Notes under the pieces: generated by a model
Seen by the model: only the letters and a program-made list of their open reading frames with translations
Database searches by the model: none
Told to the model about the DNA's origin: nothing
Assembly: GCA_040954595.2 (NCBI GenBank)
Contig: CM082597.2
Span: 4,216,001-4,280,000, forward strand
Direction of reading: 5' to 3'
Source of the DNA: Balanoglossus misakiensis
Lineage: Eukaryota; Hemichordata
Length of the DNA stretch: 64,000 nucleotides
In this document: piece by piece, positions 1 through 14,200 of the stretch
Numbering within the stretch: the stretch's first letter is position 1
Layout of the letters: the number at the start of each line of letters is the position of its first letter
Program-made: the position numbers and the translations under genes

Positions 1-3000
1 TTTCGAGATTTTCGGCCATTTGAACATTTTTCATGGGTTAACCATCATGGTTTTTGTCGAAAAACCACGAATTTTCGAGTTGCCGAATTTCGAGATTTTC
101 GGCCGATTTGAACATTTTTCATGGGTTAACCATCATGGTTTTTGTCGAAAAACCACGAATTTTCGAGTTGCCGAATTTCGAGATTTTCGGCCTTCTGAAC
201 ATTTTTCATGGGTTAACCATCATGGTTTTTGTCGAAAAACCACGAATTTTCGAGTTGCCGAATTTCGAGATTTTCGGCCTTTCTGAACATTTTTCATGGG
301 TTAACCATCATGGTTTTTGTCGAAAAACCGCGAATTTTCGAGTTGCCGAATTTCGAGATTTTCGGCCTTTCTGAACATTTTTCATGGGTTAACCATCATG
401 GTTTTTGTCGAAAAACCACGAATTTTCGAGTTGCCGAATTTCGAGATTTTCGGCCTTTCTGAACATTTTTCATGGGTTAACCATCATGGTTTTTGTCGAA
501 AAACCCCGAATTTTCGAGTTGCCGAATTTCGAGATTTTCGGCCTTTCTGAACATTTTTCATGGGTTAACCATCATGGTTTTTGTCGAAAAACCCCGAATT
601 TTCGAGTTGCCGAATTTCGAGATTTTCGGCCTTTCTGAACATTTTTCATGGGTTAACCATCATGGTTTTTGTCGAAAAACCACGAATTTTCGAGTTGCCG
701 AATTTCGAGATTTTCGGCCTTTCTGAACATTTTTCATGGGTTAACCATCATGGTTTTTGTCGAAAAACCACGAATTTTCGAGTTGCCGAATTTCGAGATT
801 TTCGGCCTTTCTGAACATTTTTCATGGGTTAACCATCATGGTTTTTGTCGAAAAACCACGAATTTTCGAGTTGCCGAATTTCGAGATTTTCGGCCTTTCT
901 GAACATTTTTCATGGGTTAACCATCATGGTTTTTGTCGAAAAACCACGAATTTTCGAGTTGCCGAATTTCGAGATTTTCGGCCTTTCTGAACATTTTTCA
1001 TGGGTTAACCATCATGGTTTTTGTCGAAAAACCACGAATTTTCGAGTTGCCGAATTTCGAGATTTTCGGCCTTTCTGAACATTTTTCATGGGTTAACCAT
1101 CATGGTTTTTGTCGAAAAACCGCGAATTTTCGAGTTGCCGAATTTCGAGATTTTCGGCCTTTCTGAACATTTTTCATGGGTTAACCATCATGGTTTTTGT
1201 CGAAAAACCGCGAATTTTCGAGTTGCCGAATTTCGAGATTTTCGGCCTTTCTGAACATTTTTCATGGGTTAACCATCATGGTTTTTGTCGAAAAGCCACG
1301 AATTTTCGAGTTGCCGAATTTCGAGATTTTCGGCCTTTCTGAACATTTTTCATGGGTTAACCATCATGGTTTTTGTCGAAAAGCCGCGAATTTTCGAGTT
1401 GCCGAATTTCGAGATTTTCGGCCTTTCTGAACATTTTTCATGGGTTAACCATCATGGTTTTTGTCGAAAAACCGCGAATTTTCGAGATGCCGAATTTCGA
1501 GATTTTCGGCCTTTCTGAACATTTTTCATGGGTTAACCATCATGGTTTTTGTCGAAAAACCGCGAATTTTCGAGTTGCCGAATTTCGAGATTTTCGGCCT
1601 TTCTGAACATTTTTCATGGGTTAACCATCATGGTTTTTGTCGAAAAACCGCGAATTTTCGAGTTTCCGAATTTCGAGATTTTCGGCCTTTCTGAACATTT
1701 TTCATGGGTTAACCATCATGGTTTTTGTCGAAAAACCGCGAATTTTCGAGTTGCCGAATTTCGAGATTTTCGGCCTTTCTGAACATTTTTCATGGGTTAA
1801 CCATCATGGTTTTTGTCGAAAAACCGCGAATTTTCGAGTTGCCGAATTTCGAGATTTTCGGCCTTTCTGAACATTTTTCATGGGTTAACCATCATGGTTT
1901 TTGTCGAAAAACCGCGAATTTTCGAGTTGCCGAATTTCGAGATTTTCGGCCTTTCTGAACATTTTTCATGGGTTAACCATCATGGTTTTTGTCGAAAAAC
2001 CGCGAATTTTCGAGTTGCCGAATTTCGAGATTTTCGGCCTTTCTGAACATTTTTCATGGGTTAACCATCATGGTTTTTGTCGAAAAACCGCGAATTTTCG
2101 AGTTGCCGAATTTCGAGATTTTCGGCCTTTCTGAACATTTTTCATGGGTTAACCATCATGGTTTTTGTCGAAAAACCGCGAATTTTCGAGTTGCCGAATT
2201 TCGAGATTTTCGGCCTTTCTGAACATTTTTCATGGGTTAACCATCATGGTTTTTGTCGAAAAACCGCGAATTTTCGAGTTGCCGAATTTCGAGATTTTCG
2301 GCCTTTCTGAACATTTTTCATGGGTTAACCATCATGGTTTTTGTCGAAAAACCGCGAATTTTCGAGTTGCCGAATTTCGAGATTTTCGGCCTTTCTGAAC
2401 ATTTTTCATGGGTTAACCATCATGGTTTTTGTCGAAAAACCACGAATTTTCGAGTTGCCGAATTTCGAGATTTTCGGCCTTTCTGAACATTTTTCATGGG
2501 TTAACCATCATGGTTTTTGTCGAAAAACCACGAATTTTCGAGTTGCCGAATTTCGAGATTTTCGGCCTTTCTGAACATTTTTCATGGGTTAACCATCATG
2601 GTTTTTGTCGAAAAACCGCGAATTTTCGAGTTGCCGAATTTCGAGATTTTCGGCCTTTCTGAACATTTTTCATGGGTTAACCATCATGGTTTTTGTCGAA
2701 AAACCGCGAATTTTCGAGTTGCCGAATTTCGAGATTTTCGGCCTTTCTGAACATTTTTCATGGGTTAACCATCATGGTTTTTGTCGAAACACCGCGAATT
2801 TTCGAGTTGCCGAATTTCGAGATTTTCGGCCTTTCTGAACATTTTTCATGGGTTAACCATCATGGTTTTTGTCGAAAAACCGCGAATTTTCGAGTTGCCG
2901 AATTTCGAGATTTTCGGCCTTTCTGAACATTTTTCATGGGTTAACCATCATGGTTTTTGTCGAAAAACCGCGAATTTTCGAGTTGCCGAATTTCGAGATT

Positions 3001-5143
3001 TTCGGCCTTTCTGAACATTTTTCATGGGTTAACCATCATGGTTTTGTCGAAAAACCGCGAATTTTCGAGTTGCCGAATTTCGAGATTTTCGGCCTTTCTG
3101 AACATTTTTCATGGGTTAACCATCATGGTTTTTGTCGAAAAACCGCGAATTTTCGAGTTGCCGAATTTCGAGATTTTCGGCCTTTCTGAACATTTTTCAT
3201 GGGTTAACCATCATGGTTTTTGTCGAAAAACCGCGAATTTTCGAGTTGCCGAATTTCGAGATTTTCGGCCTTTCTGAACATTTTTCATGAGTTAACCATC
3301 ATGGTTTTTGTCGAAAAACCACGAATTTTCGAGTTGCCGAATTTCGAGATTTTCGGCCTTTCTGAACATTTTTCATGGGTTAACCATCATGGTTTTTGTC
3401 GAAAAGCCACGAATTTTCGAGTTGCCGAATTTCGAGATTTTCGGCCTTTCTGAACATTTTTCATGGGTTAACCATCATGGTTTTTGTCGAAAATCCGCGA
3501 ATTTTCGAGATGCCGAATTTCGAGATTTTCGGCCTTTCTGAACATTTTTCATGGGTTAACCATCATGGTTTTTGTCGAAAAACCGCGAATTTTCGAGTTG
3601 CCGAATTTCGAGATTTTCGGCCTTTCTGAACATTTTTCATGGGTTAACCATCATGGTTTTTGTCGAAAAACCGCGAATTTTCGAGTTGCCGAATTTCGAG
3701 ATTTTCGGCCTTTCTGAACATTTTTCATGGGTTAACCATCATGGTTTTTGTCGAAAAACCGCGAATTTTCGAGTTGCCGAATTTCGAGATTTTCGGCCTT
3801 TCTGAACATTTTTCATGGGTTAACCATCATGGTTTTTGTCGAAAAACCGCGAATTTTCGAGTTGCCGAATTTCGAGATTTTCGGCCTTTCTGAACATTTT
3901 TCATGGGTTAACCATCATGGTTTTTGTCGAAAAACCGCGAATTTTCGAGTTGCCGAATTTCGAGATTTTCGGCCTTTCTGAACATTTTTCATGGGTTAAC
4001 CATCATGGTTTTTGTCGAAAAACCGCGAATTTTCGAGTTGCCGAATTTCGAGATTTTCGGCCTTTCTGAACATTTTTCATGGGTTAACCATCATGGTTTT
4101 TGTCGAAAAACCGCGAATTTTCGAGTTGCCGAATTTCGAGATTTTCGGCCTTTCTGAACATTTTTCATGGGTTAACCATCATGGTTTTTGTCGAAAAACC
4201 ACGAATTTTCGAGTTGCCGAATTTCGAGATTTTCGGCCTTTCTGAACATTTTTCATGGGTTAACCATCATGGTTTTTGTCGAAAAACCACGAATTTTCGA
4301 GTTGCCGAATTTCGAGATTTTCGGCCTTTCTGAACATTTTTCATGGGTTAACCATCATGGTTTTTGTCGAAAAACCACGAATTTTCGAGTTGCCGAATTT
4401 CGAGATTTTCGGCCTTTCTGAACATTTTTCATGGGTTAACCATCATGGTTTTTGTCGAAAAACCGCGAATTTTCGAGTTGCCGAATTTCGAGATTTTCGG
4501 CCTTTCTGAACATTTTTCATGGGTTAACCATCATGGTTTTTGTCGAAAAACCGCGACTTTTCGAGTTGCCGAATTTCGAGATTTTCGGCCTTTCTGAACA
4601 TTTTTCATGGGTTAACCATCATGGTTTTTGTCGAAAAACCGCGAATTTTCGAGTTGCCGAATTTCGAGATTTTCGGCCTTTCTGAACATTTTTCATGGGT
4701 TAACCATCATGGTTTTTGTCGAAAAACCACGAATTTTCGAGTTGCCGAATTTCGAGATTTTCGGCCTTTCTGAACATTTTTCATGGGTTAACCATCATGG
4801 TTTTTGTCGAAAAACCACGAATTTTCGAGTTGCCGAATTTCGAGATTTTCGGCCTTTCTGAACATTTTTCATGGGTTAACCATCATGGTTTTTGTCGAAA
4901 AACCACGAATTTTCGAGTTGCCGAATTTCGAGATTTTCGGCCTTTCTGAACATTTTTCATGGGTTAACCATCATGGTTTTTGTCGAAAAACCACGAATTT
5001 TCGAGTTGCCGAATTTCGAGATTTTCGGCCTTTCTGAACATTTTTCATGGGTTAACCATCATGGTTTTTGTCGAAAAACCACGAATTTTCGAGTTGCCGA
5101 ATTTCGAGATTTTCGGCCTTTCTGAACATTTTTCATGGGTTAA
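1..5143. repeat. 88-bp satellite array, block A
   Basis: Head-to-tail monomers of 88 bp recur without interruption. Each carries the landmarks CATGGGTTAACCATCATGG, GTCGAAAAACC and CGAATTTCGAGATTTTCGG. Most monomers here share the junction variant GGCCTTTCTGAAC; the first three use other junctions. Copies differ mainly at one site, CCACGAA versus CCGCGAA, in runs of neighbouring monomers, which suggests local amplification. The pair AGCCACG then GAGATGCC occurs near 1285-1490 and again near 3396-3510, about 2.0-2.1 kb apart, marking an internal segmental duplication. The array runs off the left edge. Every frame gives repeating ORFs of about 77 codons, but 88 is not a multiple of 3, so these are by-products of the period and not genes. 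Confidence 0.98.
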
Positions 5144-5243
5144 NNNNNNNNNNNNNNNNNNNNNNNNNNNNNNNNNNNNNNNNNNNNNNNNNNNNNNNNN
5201 NNNNNNNNNNNNNNNNNNNNNNNNNNNNNNNNNNNNNNNNNNN
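5144..5243. other. assembly gap (100 N)
   Basis: Exactly 100 N bases interrupt the satellite. A round 100 usually denotes a gap of unknown size. The monomer type differs on the two sides (CCTTTCTGAAC on the left, CCGATTTGAAC on the right), so the true transition and an unknown number of monomers are missing. Confidence 0.99.
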
Positions 5244-8200
5244 TCGGCCGATTTGAACATTTTTCATGGGTTAACCATCATGGTTTTTGTCGAAAAACCA
5301 CGAATTTTCGAGTTGCCGAATTTCGAGATTTTCGGCCGATTTGAACATTTTTCATGGGTTAACCATCATGGTTTTTGTCGAAAAACCACGAATTTTCGAG
5401 TTGCCGAATTTCGAGATTTTCGGCCGATTTGAACATTTTTCATGGGTTAACCATCATGGTTTTTGTCGAAAAACCACGAATTTTCGAGTTGCCGAATTTC
5501 GAGATTTTCGGCCGATTTGAACATTTTTCATGGGTTAACCATCATGGTTTTTGTCGAAAAACCACGAATTTTCGAGTTGCCGAATTTCGAGATTTTCGGC
5601 CGATTTGAACATTTTTCATGGGTTAACCATCATGGTTTTTGTCGAAAAACCACGAATTTTCGAGTTGCCGAATTTCGAGATTTTCGGCCGATTTGAACAT
5701 TTTTCATGGGTTAACCATCATGGTTTTTGTCGAAAAACCACGAATTTTCGAGTTGCCGAATTTCGAGATTTTCGGCCCTTTTGAACATTTTTCATGGGTT
5801 AACCATCATGGTTTTTGTCGAAAAACCACGAATTTTCGAGTTGCCGAATTTCGAGATTTTCGGCCCTTTTGAACATTTTTCATGGGTTAACCATCATGGT
5901 TTTTGTCGAAAAACCACGAATTTTCGAGTTGCCGAATTTCGAGATTTTCGGCCGATTTGAACATTTTTCATGGGTTAACCATCATGGTTTTTGTCGAAAA
6001 ACCACGAATTTTCGAGTTGCCGAATTTCGAGATTTTCGGCCGATTTGAACATTTTTCATGGGTTAACCATCATGGTTTTTGTCGAAAAACCACGAATTTT
6101 CGAGTTGCCGAATTTGGAGATTTTCGGCCCTTTTGAACATTTTTCATGGGTTAACCATCATGGTTTTTGTCGAAAAACCACGAATTTTCGAGTTGCCGAA
6201 TTTCGAGATTTTCGGCCGATTTGAACATTTTTCATGGGTTAACCATCATGGTTTTTGTCGAAAAACCACGAATTATCGAGTTGCCGAATTTCGATATTTT
6301 CGGCCGATTTGAACATTTTTCATGGGTTAACCATCATGGTTTTTGTCGAAAAACCACGAATTTTCGAGTTGCCGAATTTCGAGATTTTCGGCCGATTTGA
6401 ACATTTTTCATGGGTTAACCATCATGGTTTTTGTCGAAAAACCACGAATTTTCGAGTTGCCGAATTTCGAGATTTTCGGCCGATTTGAACATTTTTCATG
6501 GGTTAACCATCATGGTTTTTGTCGAAAAACCACGAATTTTCGAGTTGCCGAATTTCGAGATTTTCGGCCGATTTGAACATTTTTCATGGGTTAACCATCA
6601 TGGTTTTTGTCGAAAAACCACGAATTTTCGAGTTGCCGAATTTCGAGATTTTCGGCCGATTTGAACATTTTTCATGGGTTAACCATCATGGTTTTTGTCG
6701 AAAAACCACGAATTTTCGAGTTGCCGAATTTCGAGATTTTCGGCCGATTTGAACATTTTTCATGGGTTAACCATCATGGTTTTTGTCGAAAAACCACGAA
6801 TTTTCGAGTTGCCGAATTTCGAGATTTTCGGCCGATTTGAACATTTTTCATGGGTTAACCATCATGGTTTTTGTCGAAAAACCACGAATTTTCGAGTTGC
6901 CGAATTTCGAGATTTTCGGCCGATTTGAACATTTTTCATGGGTTAACCATCATGGTTTTTGTCGAAAAACCACGAATTTTCGAGTTGCCGAATTTCGAGA
7001 TTTTCGGCCGATTTGAACATTTTTCATGGGTTAACCATCATGGTTTTTGTCGAAAAACCACGAATTTTCGAGTTGCCGAATTTCGAGATTTTCGGCCGAT
7101 TTGAACATTTTTCATGGGTTAACCATCATGGTTTTTGTCGAAAAACCGCGAATTTTCGAGTTGCCGAATTTCGAGATTTTCGGCCGATTTGAACATTTTT
7201 CATGGGTTAACCATCATGGTTTTTGTCGAAAAACCGCGAATTTTCGAGTTGCCGAATTTCGAGATTTTCGGCCCATTTGAACATTTTTCATGGGTTAACC
7301 ATCATGGTTTTTGTCGAAAAACCACGAATTTTCGAGTTGCCGAATTTCGAGATTTTCGGCCGATTTTGAACATTTTTCATGGGTTAACCATCATGGTTTT
7401 TGTCGAAAAACCACGAATTTTCGAGTTGCCGAATTTCGAGATTTTCGGCCGATTTGAACATTTTTCATGGGTTAACCATCATGGTTTTTGTCGAAAAACC
7501 ACGAATTTTCGAGTTGCCGAATTTCGAGATTTTCGGCCGATTTGAACATTTTTCATGGGTTAACCATCATGGTTTTTGTCGAAAAACCACGAATTTTCGA
7601 GTTGCCGAATTTCGAGATTTTCGGCCGATTTGAACATTTTTCATGGGTTAACCATCATGGTTTTTGTCGAAAAACCACGAATTTTCGAGTTGCCGAATTT
7701 CGAGATTTTCGGCCGATTTGAACATTTTTCATGGGTTAACCATCATGGTTTTTGTCGAAAAACCACGAATTTTCGAGTTGCCGAATTTCGAGATTTTCGG
7801 CCGATTTGAACATTTTTCATGGGTTAACCATCATGGTTTTTGTCGAAAAACCACGAATTTTCGAGTTGCCGAATTTCGAGATTTTCGGCCGATTTGAACA
7901 TTTTTCATGGGTTAACCATCATGGTTTTTGTCGAAAAACCACGAATTTTCGAGTTGCCGAATTTCGAGATTTTCGGCCGATTTGAACATTTTTCATGGGT
8001 TAACCATCATGGTTTTTGTCGAAAAACCACGAATTTTCGAGTTGCCGAATTTCGAGATTTTCGGCCGATTTGAACATTTTTCATGGGTTAACCATCATGG
8101 TTTTTGTCGAAAAACCACGAATTTTCGAGTTGCCGAATTTCGAGATTTTCGGCCGATTTGAACATTTTTCATGGGTTAACCATCATGGTTTTTGTCGAAA

Positions 8201-11200
8201 AACCACGAATTTTCGAGTTGCCGAATTTCGAGATTTTCGGCCGATTTGAACATTTTTCATGGTTAACCATCATGGTTTTTGTCGAAAAACCACGAATTTT
8301 CGAGTTGCCGAATTTCGAGATTTTCGGCCGATTTGAACATTTTTCATGGGTTAACCATCATGGTTTTTGTCGAAAAACCACGAATTTTCGAGTTGCCGAA
8401 TTTCGAGATTTTCGGCCGATTTGAACATTTTTCATGGGTTAACCATCATGGTTTTTGTCGAAAAACCACGAATTTTCGAGTTGCCGAATTTCGAGATTTT
8501 CGGCCGATTTGAACATTTTTCATGGGTTAACCATCATGGTTTTTGTCGAAAACCACGAATTTTCGAGTTGCCGAATTTCGAGATTTTCGGCCGATTTGAA
8601 CATTTTTCATGGGTTAACCATCATGGTTTTTGTCGAAAAACCACGAATTTTCGAGTTGCCGAATTTCGAGATTTTCGGCCGATTTGAACATTTTTCATGG
8701 GTTAACCATCATGGTTTTTGTCGAAAAACCACGAATTTTCGAGTTGCCGAATTTCGAGATTTTCGGCCGATTTGAACATTTTTCATGGGTTAACCATCAT
8801 GGTTTTTGTCGAAAAACCACGAATTTTCGAGTTGCCGAATTTCGAGATTTTCGGCCGATTTGAACATTTTTCATGGGTTAACCATCATGGTTTTTGTCGA
8901 AAAACCACGAATTTTCGAGTTGCCGAATTTCGAGATTTTCGGCCGATTTGAACATTTTTCATGGGTTAACCATCATGGTTTTTGTCGAAAAACCACGAAT
9001 TTTCGAGTTGCCGAATTTCGAGATTTTCGGCCGATTTGAACATTTTTCATGGGTTAACCATCATGGTTTTTGTCGAAAAACCACGAATTTTCGAGTTGCC
9101 GAATTTCGAGATTTTCGGCCGATTTGAACATTTTTCATGGGTTAACCATCATGGTTTTTGTCGAAAAACCACGAATTTTCGAGTTGCCGAATTTCGAGAT
9201 TTTCGGCCGATTTGAACATTTTTCATGGGTTAACCATCATGGTTTTTGTCGAAAAACCACGAATTTTCGAGTTGCCGAATTTCGAGATTTTCGGCCGATT
9301 TGAACATTTTTCATGGGTTAACCATCATGGTTTTTGTCGAAAAACCACGAATTTTCGAGTTGCCGAATTTCGAGATTTTCGGCCGATTTGAACATTTTTC
9401 ATGGGTTAACCATCATGGTTTTTGTCGAAAAACCACGAATTTTCGAGTTGCCGAATTTCGAGATTTTCGGCCGATTTGAACATTTTTCATGGGTTAACCA
9501 TCATGGTTTTTGTCGAAAAACCACGAATTTTCGAGTTGCCGAATTTCGAGATTTTCGGCCGATTTGAACATTTTTCATGGGTTAACCATCATGGTTTTTG
9601 TCGAAAAACCACGAATTTTCGAGTTGCCGAATTTCGAGATTTTCGGCCGATTTGAACATTTTTCATGGGTTAACCATCATGGTTTTTGTCGAAAAACCAC
9701 GAATTTTCGAGTTGCCGAATTTCGAGATTTTCGGCCGATTTGAACATTTTTCATGGGTTAACCATCATGGTTTTTGTCGAAAAACCACGAATTTTCGAGT
9801 TGCCGAATTTCGAGATTTTCGGCCGATTTGAACATTTTTCATGGGTTAACCATCATGGTTTTTGTCGAAAAACCACGAATTTTCGAGTTGCCGAATTTCG
9901 AGATTTTCGGCCGATTTGAACATTTTTCATGGGTTAACCATCATGGTTTTTGTCGAAAAACCACGAATTTTCGAGTTGCCGAATTTCGAGATTTTCGGCC
10001 GATTTGAACATTTTTCATGGGTTAACCATCATGGTTTTTGTCGAAAAACCACGAATTTTCGAGTTGCCGAATTTCGAGATTTTCGGCCGATTTGAACATT
10101 TTTCATGGGTTAACCATCATGGTTTTTGTCGAAAAACCACGAATTTTCGAGTTGCCGAATTTCGAGATTTTCGGCCGATTTGAACATTTTTCATGGGTTA
10201 ACCATCATGGTTTTTGTCGAAAAACCACGAATTTTCGAGTTGCCGAATTTCGAGATTTTCGGCCGATTTGAACATTTTCATGGGTTAACCATCATGGTTT
10301 TTGTCGAAAAACCACGAATTTTCGAGTTGCCGAATTTCGAGATTTTCGGCCGATTTGAACATTTTTCATGGGTTAACCATCATGGTTTTTGTCGAAAAAC
10401 CACGAATTTTCGAGTTGCCGAATTTCGAGATTTTCGGCCGATTTGAACATTTTTCATGGGTTAACCATCATGGTTTTTGTCGAAAAACCACGAATTTTCG
10501 AGTTGCCGAATTCGAGATTTTCGGCCGATTTGAACATTTTTCATGGGTTAACCATCATGGTTTTTGTCGAAAAACCACGAATTTTCGAGTTGCCGAATTT
10601 CGAGATTTTCGGCCGATTTGAACATTTTTCATGGGTTAACCATCATGGTTTTTGTCGAAAAACCACGAATTTTCGAGTTGCCGAATTTCGAGATTTTCGG
10701 CCGATTTGAACATTTTTCATGGGTTAACCATCATGGTTTTTGTCGAAAAACCACGAATTTTCGAGTTGCCGAATTTCGAGATTTTCGGCCGATTTGAACA
10801 TTTTTCATGGGTTAACCATCATGGTTTTTGTCGAAAAACCACGAATTTTCGAGTTGCCGAATTTCGAGATTTTCGGCCGATTTGAACATTTTTCATGGGT
10901 TAACCATCATGGTTTTTGTCGAAAAACCACGAATTTTCGAGTTGCCGAATTTCGAGATTTTCGGCCGATTTGAACATTTTTCATGGGTTAACCATCATGG
11001 TTTTTGTCGAAAAACCACGAATTTTCGAGTTGCCGAATTTCGAGATTTTCGGCCGATTTGAACATTTTTCATGGGTTAACCATCATGGTTTTTGTCGAAA
11101 AACCACGAATTTTCGAGTTGCCGAATTTCGAGATTTTCGGCCGATTTGAACATTTTTCATGGGTTAACCATCATGGTTTTTGTCGAAAAACCACGAATTT

Positions 11201-14200
11201 TCGAGTTGCCGAATTTCGAGATTTTCGGCCGATTTGAACATTTTTCATGGGTTAACCATCATGGTTTTTGTCGAAAAACCACGAATTTTCGAGTTGCCGA
11301 ATTTCGAGATTTTCGGCCGATTTGAACATTTTTCATGGGTTAACCATCATGGTTTTTGTCGAAAAACCACGAATTTTCGAGTTGCCGAATTTCGAGATTT
11401 TCGGCCGATTTGAACATTTTTCATGGGTTAACCATCATGGTTTTTGTCGAAAAACCACGAATTTTCGAGTTGCCGAATTTCGAGATTTTCGGCCGATTTG
11501 AACATTTTTCATGGGTTAACCATCATGGTTTTTGTCGAAAAACCACGAATTTTCGAGTTGCCGAATTTCGAGATTTTCGGCCGATTTGAACATTTTTCAT
11601 GGGTTAACCATCATGGTTTTTGTCGAAAAACCACGAATTTTCGAGTTGCCGAATTTCGAGATTTTCGGCCGATTTGAACATTTTTCATGGGTTAACCATC
11701 ATGGTTTTTGTCGAAAAACCACGAATTTTCGAGTTGCCGAATTTCGAGATTTTCGGCCGATTTGAACATTTTTCATGGGTTAACCATCATGGTTTTTGTC
11801 GAAAAACCACGAATTTTCGAGTTGCCGAATTTCGAGATTTTCGGCCGATTTGAACATTTTTCATGGGTTAACCATCATGGTTTTTGTCGAAAAACCACGA
11901 ATTTTCGAGTTGCCGAATTTCGAGATTTTCGGCCGATTTGAACATTTTTCATGGGTTAACCATCATGGTTTTTGTCGAAAAACCACGAATTTTCGAGTTG
12001 CCGAATTTCGAGATTTTCGGCCGATTTGAACATTTTTCATGGGTTAACCATCATGGTTTTTGTCGAAAAACCACGAATTTTCGAGTTGCCGAATTTCGAG
12101 ATTTTCGGCCGATTTGAACATTTTTCATGGGTTAACCATCATGGTTTTTGTCGAAAAACCACGAATTTTCGAGTTGCCGAATTTCGAGATTTTCGGCCGA
12201 TTTGAACATTTTTCATGGGTTAACCATCATGGTTTTTGTCGAAAAACCACGAATTTTCGAGTTGCCGAATTTCGAGATTTTCGGCCGATTTGAACATTTT
12301 TCATGGGTTAACCATCATGGTTTTTGTCGAAAAACCACGAATTTTCGAGTTGCCGAATTTCGAGATTTTCGGCCGATTTGAACATTTTTCATGGGTTAAC
12401 CATCATGGTTTTTGTCGAAAAACCACGAATTTTCGAGTTGCCGAATTTCGAGATTTTCGGCCGATTTGAACATTTTTCATGGGTTAACCATCATGGTTTT
12501 TGTCGAAAAACCACGAATTTTCGAGTTGCCGAATTTCGAGATTTTCGGCCGATTTGAACATTTTTCATGGGTTAACCATCATGGTTTTTGTCGAAAAACC
12601 ACGAATTTTCGAGTTGCCGAATTTCGAGATTTTCGGCCGATTTGAACATTTTTCATGGGTTAACCATCATGGTTTTTGTCGAAAAACCACGAATTTCGAG
12701 TTGCCGAATTTCGAGATTTTCGGCCGATTTGAACATTTTTCATGGGTTAACCATCATGGTTTTTGTCGAAAAACCACGAATTTTCGAGTTGCCGAATTTC
12801 GAGATTTTCGGCCGATTTGAACATTTTTCATGGGTTAACCATCATGGTTTTTGTCGAAAAACCACGAATTTTCGAGTTGCCGAATTTCGAGATTTTCGGC
12901 CGATTTGAACATTTTTCATGGGTTAACCATCATGGTTTTTGTCGAAAAACCACGAATTTTCGAGTTGCCGAATTTCGAGATTTTCGGCCGATTTGAACAT
13001 TTTTCATGGGTTAACCATCATGGTTTTTGTCGAAAAACCACGAATTTTCGAGTTGCCGAATTTCGAGATTTTCGGCCGATTTGAACATTTTTCATGGGTT
13101 AACCATCATGGTTTTTGTCGAAAAACCACGAATTTTCGAGTTGCCGAATTTCGAGATTTTCGGCCGATTTGAACATTTTTCATGGGTTAACCATCATGGT
13201 TTTTGTCGAAAAACCACGAATTTTCGAGTTGCCGAATTTCGAGATTTTCGGCCGATTTGAACATTTTTCATGGGTTAAACCATCATGGTTTTTGTCGAAA
13301 AACCACGAATTTTCGAGTTGCCGAATTTCGAGATTTTCGGCCGATTTGAACATTTTTCATGGGTTAACCATCATGGTTTTTGTCGAAAAACCACGAATTT
13401 TCGAGTTGCCGAATTTCGAGATTTTCGGCGATTTGAACATTTTTCATGGGTTAACCATCATGGTTTTTGTCGAAAAACCACGAATTTTCGAGTTGCCGAA
13501 TTTCGAGATTTTCGGCCGATTTGAACATTTTTCATGGGTTAACCATCATGGTTTTTGTCGAAAAACACGAATTTTCGAGTTGCCGAATTTCGAGATTTTC
13601 GGCCGATTTGAACATTTTTCATGGGTTAACCATCATGGTTTTTGTCGAAAAACCACGAATTTTCGAGTTGCCGAATTTCGAGATTTTCGGCCGATTTGAA
13701 CATTTTTCATGGGTTAACCATCATGGTTTTTGTCGAAAAACCACGAATTTTCGAGTTGCCGAATTTCGAGATTTTCGGCCGATTTGAACATTTTTCATGG
13801 GTTAACCATCATGGTTTTTGTCGAAAAACCACGAATTTTCGAGTTGCCGAATTTCGAGATTTTCGGCCGATTTGAACATTTTTCATGGGTTAACCATCAT
13901 GGTTTTTGTCGGAAAAACCACGAATTTTCGAGTTGCCGAATTTCGAGATTTTCGGCCGATTTGAACATTTTTCATGGGTTAACCATCATGGTTTTTGTCG
14001 AAAAACCACGAATTTTCGAGTTGCCGAATTTCGAGATTTTCGGCCGATTTGAACATTTTTCATGGGTTAACCATCATGGTTTTTGTCGAAAAACCACGAA
14101 TTTTCGAGTTGCCGAATTTCGAGATTTTCGGCCGATTTGAACATTTTTCATGGGTTAACCATCATGGTTTTTGTCGAAAAACCACGAATTTTCGAGTTGC

